Assembly: GCA_022566975.1 (NCBI GenBank) | Contig: JADFHV010000158.1 | Coordinates: forward strand, 1 to 5,616 | Source of the DNA: Chloroflexota bacterium | GTDB taxonomy: Bacteria > Chloroflexota > Dehalococcoidia > SAR202 > UBA11138 | Reading direction: 5' to 3' | Length of the DNA stretch: 5,616 nucleotides | Made by a program: the position numbers and the translations under genes | Notes under the pieces: model-generated | The model's database searches: none | What the model was told of the DNA's origin: nothing | The model's input: the letters and a program-made list of their open reading frames with translations, nothing else | In this document: piece after piece, positions 1-4,865 of the stretch | How the letters are laid out: each line of letters begins with the position of its first letter | Numbering within the stretch: position 1 is the stretch's first letter

Positions 1-780
1 CTTTCAGCCGGGTCGGGGGAGTACCTGCTGTGGGAGCACCCCATGACCTTCTGGCTCGAGCGTCAGGGGTATGACGTCACCTACTGCTCCAACCTGGACC
101 TGCACCTGGACCCGGGCATCCTGAAGACGTGCAGGGCGTTTGTGTCTGTGGGCCACGACGAGTACTGGTCGCGCGAGATGTACGACCAGGTGACCGCGGC
201 CCGAGACGATGGGATGAGCATCGCCTTCTTCTGCGGCAACTCGGTGGCCACCGAGGTCACCATGTACGAGAGCTCGGTCACCGGCGCGCCGGCCAGGGCG
301 TTCGCGCGGAAGGGTCCTATGGACCCGGAAGGAAGGCTGCTCGGCCTGAAGACCCACGGCGTTGGGTACGGCGACTGGAAGGTCACCAGGCCCCAGCACT
401 GGATCTACGAGGGTACGGGTCTCGGCATGGGGGACACGATCCCCGGAGTCATAGGCTTTGAGTACCACGAGGAACCGGCGGAGATCGAGGGTCTCGAGGT
501 GGTGGCCTCAAACCCTCTCTATGGGTGTCTACACGAGCGGCGGGGGCCGGGTCAGCATATCCAGAATCCGACGCACTACGCCGTGACCTATCCCTGCGAG
601 AAGGGCAACTGGGTGTTCAACGCCAGCACGATCTGGTGGTCGGAGGGGCTGTCCAGCCCGCCGGGGCACATCCCGGCCAGAACGTCCCAGTGTGGTGGGA
701 GCCTTGGGGTGAACCCCCTGGTGCAGGCGATCACGAGCAACGTCCTGGACAGGATGGTCCGGGCGTCGCCGCGGCGGTAG
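1..780 (+). CDS. N,N-dimethylformamidase beta subunit-like protein, C-terminal part (5' end outside window)
   Basis: The reading frame is open from the first base, so this is the last 259 codons of a longer gene; the first ATG in frame (43) is internal. The protein resembles the C-terminal domain of the large subunit of N,N-dimethylformamidase, an iron-dependent amidohydrolase that splits DMF into dimethylamine and formate. The hallmark is the block at residues 50-57 (VGHDEYWS), preceded by a GYDVTYCSNLDLHLDP stretch and followed by an AFFCGN strand, all typical of this domain. From memory of the DMFase structure, the His-x-Glu of this block (here His52 and Glu54) corresponds to the active-site His519 and iron ligand Glu521; the two tyrosine ligands would lie upstream of the window. 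The C-terminal third keeps a WVFNASTIWWSEGL segment. The actual substrate is unknown: many homologues are annotated only as DMFase-like, and activity on DMF is not implied. A hydrolase gene follows after 32 nt on the same strand, probably co-transcribed. Confidence 0.85.
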   Translation, partial: LSAGSGEYLLWEHPMTFWLERQGYDVTYCSNLDLHLDPGILKTCRAFVSVGHDEYWSREMYDQVTAARDDGMSIAFFCGNSVATEVTMYESSVTGAPARAFARKGPMDPEGRLLGLKTHGVGYGDWKVTRPQHWIYEGTGLGMGDTIPGVIGFEYHEEPAEIEGLEVVASNPLYGCLHERRGPGQHIQNPTHYAVTYPCEKGNWVFNASTIWWSEGLSSPPGHIPARTSQCGGSLGVNPLVQAITSNVLDRMVRASPRR

Positions 781-798
781 CGGGCAGGGAGGCGCCGC

Positions 799-807
799 GA
801 GGCGGAG
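799..807 (+). promoter_or_regulatory. Ribosome binding site that fixes the start of the amidohydrolase
   Basis: GAGGCGGAG ends 5 nt before the ATG at 813. The same frame stays open upstream to about 525, deep inside the preceding gene, but only this ATG has a Shine-Dalgarno and gives the family's normal N-terminus (Ile-Asp-x-His-x-His). Confidence 0.6.
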
Positions 808-812
808 TTACG

Positions 813-1703
813 ATGGCCATGATCGACTCGCATCAGCACTACTGGGAGGCCGGGCGCTCGTTCCGGTGGCAGGAGCTGTCCTGGGTTGTGGGCGCCGTTG
901 GCTATGCGTGGAAAGAGGCCGGCCTGAGGGAGTTCGACCGTGATTTCATGCCGAGCGACCTCGAGCCGCAGGCCGCCGATGTGGGATGCGACGGCACGGT
1001 GATGGTCCAGGTGCTCAACAACCTGGGCGAGACGCACTGGATGCTGGAGGTGGCCGACGCTCACGACTCCGTCGCTGGGGTCGTCGGGTGGGTAGACCTG
1101 ACCCAGCCGACCGAGCTGGTCGTGCGCGACCTGGAGGACCTCGGCAGACGGCCCAAGTTTCGGGCCATCAGGCACCTGGTGGAGTTCGAGGCCGACGACG
1201 ACTGGCTGCTTCGTCCCGACGTCCTGGCCGGCCTGGGCGTTCTGGAGAGGATGGACGTCCCTTACGACCTGTTGCTGCGGCCGCGACATCTGACCCGCGT
1301 GCCGGCCTTGTCCGAAAAGCTGCCGGACCTGGACATGGTCATCGATCACATCGCCAAGCCCGACATCAAGGGAGGCGTCCTGGACCCGTGGCGGGCGGAC
1401 ATTAAGGCGGCGGCGGAAAATCCAAGGATGATGTGCAAGCTGTCGGGGATGGTCACTGAGGCCGATCACCAGGGCTGGAAGCCCGATGACCTTGTGCCGT
1501 ACGTGGAGACGGTAGTAAGCGCGTTCGGGACGGACCGTGTGATGTTCGGCTCCGACTGGCCGGTGTCCACCCTAGCGGGGACCTACGAGCGGGTATACTC
1601 GGCGCTCCGTCACGCCTTATCGGTGGCCCTGGGCGGCCTCGACCTCAGGGTCGAGCAGGCTGTCTTCCACGACAACGCCCAGCGGTTCTACCGGCTGGGC
1701 TGA
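813..1703 (+). CDS. Amidohydrolase-2 family TIM-barrel hydrolase (COG3618; L-fuconolactonase/rhamnonolactonase-like)
   Basis: A complete 296-aa protein, the usual length for this family of metal-dependent cytosolic lactonases and hydrolases. Visible signatures in order: His7-x-His9 on the first barrel strand (IDSHQHYW), a VVGWVDL strand, IRH with His121, the VIDHIAKP block with His179, CKLSG with Lys209, and the terminal MFGSDWPV block with Asp248, the expected catalytic/metal acid. The protein ends with the family-typical Asn-Ala-x-Arg-Phe-Tyr. Known relatives hydrolyse sugar lactones (L-fuconolactone, L-rhamnono-1,4-lactone), 4-sulfomuconolactone and pyrone dicarboxylate, so the substrate cannot be fixed from sequence. 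The gene lies 32 nt after the DMFase-like gene, which suggests a joint degradation pathway. A longer in-frame upstream extension overlaps the previous gene and is not believed. Confidence 0.92.
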   Translation: MAMIDSHQHYWEAGRSFRWQELSWVVGAVGYAWKEAGLREFDRDFMPSDLEPQAADVGCDGTVMVQVLNNLGETHWMLEVADAHDSVAGVVGWVDLTQPTELVVRDLEDLGRRPKFRAIRHLVEFEADDDWLLRPDVLAGLGVLERMDVPYDLLLRPRHLTRVPALSEKLPDLDMVIDHIAKPDIKGGVLDPWRADIKAAAENPRMMCKLSGMVTEADHQGWKPDDLVPYVETVVSAFGTDRVMFGSDWPVSTLAGTYERVYSALRHALSVALGGLDLRVEQAVFHDNAQRFYRLG

Positions 1704-1731
1704 CCCAGGACCGACCCGCAGGCCGGCGACG
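1704..1731. other. Short convergent intergenic spacer
   Basis: The + strand hydrolase and the - strand winged-helix gene end here tail to tail, 28 nt apart. The only structure seen is a 5-bp stem (CTGGG 1695-1699 with CCCAG 1704-1708, loop CTGA) over the hydrolase stop codon, with no T run. It is too weak to call a terminator with confidence. Confidence 0.4.
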
Positions 1732-2457
1732 CTATTCCTGAGGACGGCCCGTCTGGCGGAGGTCCATGTCTCCCGTAACGCCGGTGGCATCGCCGTTGGC
1801 CGAGACCTCGGGGACGGCAGACAGTCGGTGCAGGTGCTGCAGGTACTGGTAGAAGCTTCTCGCCCTGGACGGCTGCATGTGGACCTGGCCGTCGTCCTGG
1901 TAGGCCAGCAGAACGGCCTCATTGAGCTTGTCTATGGCTGACAGGCCCTCGATGGTGCGTGGCAGGAAGAGGCTCAGCCTGCCGACCTCGGCCGGTGTGT
2001 ACGTGATCTGCATGCGGTCCCAGTCGGCTTCCTTCTGGTCCCCATAGATGCGCAGAAAGAGCCGTATGGAGTTGGGACCCAGGGCTGCCGAGTAGACCGC
2101 CTGGGCTGCCTCGGCACCCACCCTTCGCTCGAACTCCCTCAAGGCGTTGACCGCGCTCTCGCCCGACTCCGTGCGGGCGTAATGCCGGGCGCCTTCGGTC
2201 TCCTGCAGCGACACCAGCCTGAACCGCAGCAGGCGGTTGAGGTGGCGGTGGTACTCGTTGATCGCCGCTTCGACTCTGAGGCGCTCGATGGCCTGCTCGT
2301 CCAGAGGCACTTCCATCGCCTGCAGAAGACGCAGGCGAAAGTTCGAGCCCCGCGGCGAGGTGAGACAGGAGTGCAGCTCGGCCACCCGTTCGGCGGTGTC
2401 GAATATGTCTTTTATGAGCCGTCCCGCGAGCTTATCGGTTACGCCGTAGTCGGCCAT
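1732..2457 (-). CDS. Putative DNA-binding protein with two winged-helix-like domains
   Basis: A 241-aa protein with no strong family match that I recognise. Residues about 40-112 read like an ArsR/MarR-type winged helix: a helix pair, a short region ending LLRFRLVSL, a wing (QETEGARHYARTESG) and a long C-terminal helix. Residues about 126-212 look like a second, more diverged winged helix. This part begins LGPNSIRLFLRIYG and ends in a helix rich in aromatic residues (SFYQYLQHLHRL). The last 30 residues are probably disordered. There is no signal peptide or membrane segment. The start is placed at the ATG of 2455-2457 because AGGAGA lies 7 nt before it; a GTG at 2544 would add 29 residues with no clear Shine-Dalgarno. 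It lies downstream of the symporter on the same strand, separated by 160 nt that contain a palindromic repeat. A regulatory role is inferred from fold pattern only; another helical protein is possible. Confidence 0.6.
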   Translation of the reverse strand: MADYGVTDKLAGRLIKDIFDTAERVAELHSCLTSPRGSNFRLRLLQAMEVPLDEQAIERLRVEAAINEYHRHLNRLLRFRLVSLQETEGARHYARTESGESAVNALREFERRVGAEAAQAVYSAALGPNSIRLFLRIYGDQKEADWDRMQITYTPAEVGRLSLFLPRTIEGLSAIDKLNEAVLLAYQDDGQVHMQPSRARSFYQYLQHLHRLSAVPEVSANGDATGVTGDMDLRQTGRPQE

Positions 2458-2464
2458 GGTCGGG

Positions 2465-2470
2465 TCTCCT
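2465..2470 (-). promoter_or_regulatory. Shine-Dalgarno of the winged-helix gene
   Basis: On the - strand AGGAGA sits 7 nt before the ATG at 2457. This supports the shorter start (MADYGVTDKL) over the upstream GTG at 2544. Confidence 0.6.
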
Positions 2471-2596
2471 GGTATCTCCGTTGCCTCCCCGCGCCAGATT
2501 CCTCGTTGGGCACTCCTTCGGAATGCCACGGTAGAGGTCCTCACTGTTATTCTGGGTCCTTGGGCTTCCCTGGGCCCTGCCGGTCTGTCCTCGTGC

Positions 2597-2617
2597 GGGC
2601 GGGTTTAAAACCCGCCC
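2597..2617. repeat. Palindromic dispersed-repeat (REP-like) element
   Basis: A perfect inverted repeat: arms GGGCGGGTTT (2597-2606) and AAACCCGCCC (2608-2617) around one A. With its flank it reads, on the - strand, CGTAGGGGCGGGTTTTAAAC and onward. Translated on the + strand it gives Ala-Gly-Leu-Lys-Pro-Ala-Pro-Thr, a peptide I recognise as a recurrent artefact of such repeats in many bacterial gene predictions. It lies at the 3' end of the symporter gene, whose TAG stop is the TAG of the repeat's flank. It can form a strong GC hairpin downstream of that gene, but there is no T run, so it is a possible transcript-end or stabilising structure rather than a standard terminator. Confidence 0.7.
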
Positions 2618-4075
2618 CTACGCGGATGCTTCCACATGGTCGGCGACCTGTGGTTCGTGTTGCTCCGGCTCTTTGGCGTATCGGTTCTCATAGACGGCAT
2701 TCATCATGACCGTTCCGATATAGTCGTCGGTGCTGTTGTTCCCCGTTCTGAAGGAGTCTGGAAGGCCTATCTGAATGCCGAGGTAGATGGCGAGGAAGAC
2801 CGGCAGCACATCAGGGGGGATGTTCAGCAGGGTGGCCATCGGCCCGGCAAAGAGCACGAGCTCTCCAGGTATGCCCGGCACGCCGTAGCTTATCAGGAAG
2901 ACGACCGGGATGATGAACATCAGCTCCACGACCGAGACGTTCAGCCCGAGGATCAACAGGACAATGGCTCCGAGGATAAAAACGTTGATGAGCGTCCCAT
3001 TGATGTTCATGTAGCTACCGACGCCGATTACGAAGCGCCTCACCTCACTACGGACCCACGGGGCATGCTTCTTGGTCAGGTACAGGTTAAGAGGCGTGGC
3101 GAGAGCCTCGGAGCTGGTAGCCCAGAGCAGCGGATAGACCTTGATCCAGTAGTTCTTGAAGTAGGCGAGTATGGAAAACCGGGGCTCATGTTTCCGAGCG
3201 ATGAGGAGGAACACATACTGCCACATGAAGCAGGCCACGGCGGTCAGTAGGGCGCCGAGGACGTAGATAATGATTATGCCGGTGGAGGTGGTAGGGTTGA
3301 TGGTCCAACCCCAGATATTCAGGTCCGTAAGGACGTTCTTTCCCTCCGCGGTGAGCCCAATCTGTTGCTGCACATTATCGGGTAGCCCGTAGATGTAGGC
3401 CCCGATTGCGAACATGAAGATAGGCATGACGGGCATGACGTAGCTGCCCGCAACCTCCACCGTGCTCAGTATGCTCTCCAGGTACCGTGCCAGCCGTTGT
3501 ACCCTCATGGAGACGAGCGCGACGAGGGCCGCCGCGTACATGGCCCAGAAGTAGGGGCTGGTAGCGGCCATGATGCCCAAAGACCGTAACGTTTCGGTGA
3601 TGCCTTCGGTCAGTGAGACGGACCCCTGCGGAAGGAAAGGGATCCGAAAGACGATCGCAATGAAGGCGATGGCCCACAAGCAGGCCAGGATCTTGCGGAC
3701 CGCGTACCATCGTATGACGAAGAGTCCGAACGCTCCCATGGTGCGGGTAGAGAAGAGTCTGGCAAGTGAAGGAGCGAGGATGATGAAGATCGCTATCGGC
3801 GCAACAAAACCATAGAGGTCCATGAACAGGTTGACGGTGGAATCTACCCGGTCTACGAGTGTCTGGGAAAACCGCGCTACCGCAATGCCGGCAACGAGAC
3901 CACCTACGACGAAGGCGATCAGATATCTTTCAAACCAGTCCAGAAACCTCCTAAGGAGGCCACCCTTGAGTGTCAGCAAAACTCCAAAGGTGTGCATGCC
4001 GTCGAGCATCGCGACGGAGAGATGCTTCGCCGCGCCGGGCGCATCAGACCGTCCTTCGATCTTCGGTGAGCTCAT
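2618..4075 (-). CDS. Dicarboxylate/amino acid:cation symporter (DAACS, glutamate-transporter fold)
   Basis: A 485-aa membrane protein of the family that includes GltP, DctA and archaeal GltPh, which import glutamate, aspartate or C4-dicarboxylates with Na+ or H+. Membrane stretches run at about 51-70, 84-106, 128-147, 174-191, 212-231 and 264-292, followed by the transport core. The core has HP1 with TSSEALATP (320-328, compare DctA TSSSESALP), TM7 with NINGT (357-361), HP2 with GIPGE (401-405) and TM8 with D440-R443-T444-N447-D451. TM8 matches the GltPh pattern D394/R397/T398/N401/D405 exactly. The oddity is Asn359 where the family has Asp in NMDGT. The soluble N-terminal tail of about 45 residues makes it longer than the usual 400-430. 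The start ATG (4073-4075) is preceded by GGAGAGG with 5 nt spacing. The substrate is not predictable; Arg443 favours an acidic amino acid or dicarboxylate. Confidence 0.9.
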   Translation of the reverse strand: MSSPKIEGRSDAPGAAKHLSVAMLDGMHTFGVLLTLKGGLLRRFLDWFERYLIAFVVGGLVAGIAVARFSQTLVDRVDSTVNLFMDLYGFVAPIAIFIILAPSLARLFSTRTMGAFGLFVIRWYAVRKILACLWAIAFIAIVFRIPFLPQGSVSLTEGITETLRSLGIMAATSPYFWAMYAAALVALVSMRVQRLARYLESILSTVEVAGSYVMPVMPIFMFAIGAYIYGLPDNVQQQIGLTAEGKNVLTDLNIWGWTINPTTSTGIIIIYVLGALLTAVACFMWQYVFLLIARKHEPRFSILAYFKNYWIKVYPLLWATSSEALATPLNLYLTKKHAPWVRSEVRRFVIGVGSYMNINGTLINVFILGAIVLLILGLNVSVVELMFIIPVVFLISYGVPGIPGELVLFAGPMATLLNIPPDVLPVFLAIYLGIQIGLPDSFRTGNNSTDDYIGTVMMNAVYENRYAKEPEQHEPQVADHVEASA

Positions 4076-4113
4076 TCAGACCTCTCCGCCGCTGGCTGAT
4101 TGTCGGATCCGCT

Positions 4114-4150
4114 GGTGAGGTTGGGACACTGGGGTGAGGTGGGTCTCACC
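4114..4150. promoter_or_regulatory. Direct and inverted repeats upstream of the symporter (possible operator)
   Basis: GGTGAGGT occurs at 4114-4121 and again at 4133-4140, 19 bp apart start to start, close to two helical turns. The second copy also forms an inverted repeat with CTCACC at 4145-4150 (GGTGAG, 6-nt spacer, CTCACC). The cluster lies 39-75 nt before the symporter start codon, where a regulator would be expected to bind. No supporting promoter boxes were recognised, so this is only a candidate. Confidence 0.3.
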
Positions 4151-4223
4151 ACGGGCGCACCTCGGCCCATCCTCTCTTGACAGTTGGTTTGGCTGGCCCT
4201 GGCGGGCCGGCCCCGGGTTGTGA

Positions 4224-4255
4224 GAAGGGGGCCAGCGGTGGGCCTGGCCCCCTTC
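4224..4255 (-). terminator. Strong GC hairpin, possible terminator without T run
   Basis: Arms GAAGGGGGCCAG (4224-4235) and CTGGCCCCCTTC (4244-4255) are perfect 12-bp complements around an 8-nt loop. It lies in the gap about 240 nt past the stop of the 81-aa gene and about 150 nt before the symporter start, so on the - strand it could insulate the two transcripts. No T tract follows on either strand, so intrinsic termination is uncertain; it may instead be a repeat or an mRNA structure. Confidence 0.4.
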
Positions 4256-4290
4256 GCGCCGAGCTGCCTGGGGGTGTTTGTTGGAAGCGA

Positions 4291-4347
4291 GGGCGGACCG
4301 ACTAGGGCGAGGGCACGCCGCGCCCTACGTACGTCGTCTGTCCGCCC
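4291..4347. repeat. Long bulged inverted repeat, possible degenerate dispersed element
   Basis: Three nested complementary blocks pair in order: GGGCGGAC (4291-4298) with GTCCGCCC (4340-4347), CGAC (4299-4302) with GTCG (4333-4336), and TAGGGCG (4303-4309) with CGCCCTA (4321-4327). Only the right arm carries extra bases (TCT and CGTAC bulges). The core TAGGGCG...CGCCCTA resembles the TAGGGGCG-type palindromes common in Chloroflexota genomes and the element at 2597-2617, which suggests a decayed MITE or REP copy. Confidence 0.5.
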
Positions 4348-4412
4348 CCCCAATCCAGCCGCTGGATGCCTCCCTTATGAGGGACTCGGCTCGCAGCAGC
4401 AGCCCGGCGATG

Positions 4413-4478
4413 TCACCACTTCATCTCGGCCAGCTCCACGAGCCAGGGGACGGTGGTGAGAGATCGCGCCTTTGGACC
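4413..4478 (-). pseudogene. Possible short coding relic
   Basis: After a TAA at 4479-4481, 21 codons stay open to a TGA at 4413-4415 and end PWLVELAEMKW. From the CTC codon onward every third position is G or C, as in real genes of this window. There is no suitable start codon or Shine-Dalgarno, so if coding it is the tail of a lost gene. The family is not recognised, and chance is a real alternative. Confidence 0.2.
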
Positions 4479-4494
4479 TTACGTTCGGGTGCCG

Positions 4495-4740
4495 CTAGTC
4501 CAGCTCGTCCGCCAGCTTTGCTGCGATCTTCTTCTTGAACTCAGGGCTCGACACCGCGGCGTCTACAATCTGGCTCCGAAGCTCGGGGTTGTCCTCGAGC
4601 TCGTCCTCCAACTTTTCGGCGATGTCGCTGGCGAGCTCGTCCATGGTGTCCGGGTCCGCGACGATGGCGTTGGCCACCTCTGCCATCAGCTCCTTGTTCT
4701 GCATCAGTCTCTTGACGTCGACCTCTTTGACAAATCCCAT
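4495..4740 (-). CDS. Small acidic helical-repeat protein, function unknown
   Basis: An 81-aa protein, strongly acidic and with no Cys, His, Trp or Tyr, predicted almost wholly helical. It holds two copies of a roughly 32-36 residue unit (about 14-48 and 50-81), each made of two short helices opening with an Asn/Asp/Ser-Pro-Glu-like cap: NKEL at 15, DPDT at 29, NPEL at 51, SPEF at 65. The copies share Asn15/51, Glu17/53, Leu18/54, Ala25/61, Val27/63, Pro30/66, Ala37/73, Ala41/77 and Leu44/80. Its last 24 residues align without gaps to the end of the neighbouring 133-aa protein. The start is well supported: AGGGAGGT on the - strand lies 7 nt before the ATG. There is no membrane segment or signal peptide. 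A protein-protein docking or oligomerisation role is a guess from the repeat pattern. Confidence 0.7.
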   Translation of the reverse strand: MGFVKEVDVKRLMQNKELMAEVANAIVADPDTMDELASDIAEKLEDELEDNPELRSQIVDAAVSSPEFKKKIAAKLADELD

Positions 4741-4865
4741 TTCAGAAACCTCCCTATCTTGTTGGCGCGTCTATTCTCGCGAATGGTCCGTTCCCCTCAC
4801 CTCATGCCGTCACCTCCCGGATGCTTCAGCAGTTCTTGTTGATGGTCGGGCCTGGGCAGTGCCGC
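4741..4865 (-). other. Intercistronic leader of the 81-aa gene, with a perfect Shine-Dalgarno before a two-codon ORF
   Basis: In these 125 nt between two co-directional genes, GGGAGGTGA (4810-4818 on the - strand) stands 4 nt before an ATG (4803-4805), which is followed by AGG and TGA (stop at 4797-4799). The Shine-Dalgarno is stronger than that of the real gene downstream. It may be a minimal leader ORF or the remnant of a disrupted gene start. The gene's own AGGGAGGT is at 4747-4754. Confidence 0.4.

Larger units (their letters stand above)
4076..4494. other. Non-coding gap rich in inverted repeats
   Basis: No convincing gene lies in these 419 nt. The frames that stay open on either strand are Arg/Pro/Gly-rich and lack family features. 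From left to right the gap holds: the symporter leader with two GGTGAGGT repeats (4114-4140); a 12-bp perfect hairpin (4224-4255); a bulged long inverted repeat (4291-4347); and a 21-codon stretch (4413-4478, - strand) with coding-like base use that may be a gene relic. No clear sigma-70 promoter with both boxes is seen on the - strand; a TTGACA at 4177-4182 is on the + strand, with no gene to serve. Confidence 0.55.

Noticed and set aside
525..812. In-frame upstream extension of the amidohydrolase
   Set aside because: It lies inside the DMFase-like gene in another frame, has low-complexity Gly/Arg/Ala composition, and the ATG at 813 has both a Shine-Dalgarno and the family N-terminus.
588..1469. 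A long 293-codon open frame on the - strand opposite the two + strand enzymes
   Set aside because: It is the high-GC shadow of two clearly recognisable protein genes; its translation is rich in His, Gln, Arg and Pro with no family features.
2458..2544. GTG start adding 29 residues to the winged-helix protein
   Set aside because: No good Shine-Dalgarno precedes it, while AGGAGA stands 7 nt before the ATG at 2457.
2182..2709. A 175-codon + strand frame across the repeat
   Set aside because: It runs antisense to two supported genes and includes the AGLKPAPT peptide, a translation artefact of the dispersed palindrome.
4177..4182. TTGACA box on the + strand as a promoter
   Set aside because: No matching -10 box at proper spacing and no + strand gene downstream.
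2597..4347. A composite mobile element bounded by the two TAGGG-type repeats
   Set aside because: The repeats are in opposite orientation, not identical, and enclose no transposase or integrase; they look like independent dispersed copies.
4072..4353. A 93-codon - strand frame overlapping the symporter start by 4 nt
   Set aside because: The 4-nt overlap looks operon-like, but the sequence crosses both inverted repeats and its translation is Arg/Pro/Thr-rich with no plausible fold.
4184..4538. Two overlapping + strand frames in the intergenic gap
   Set aside because: Arg/Pro/Ala-rich composition, no Shine-Dalgarno, and the inverted repeats lie within them.
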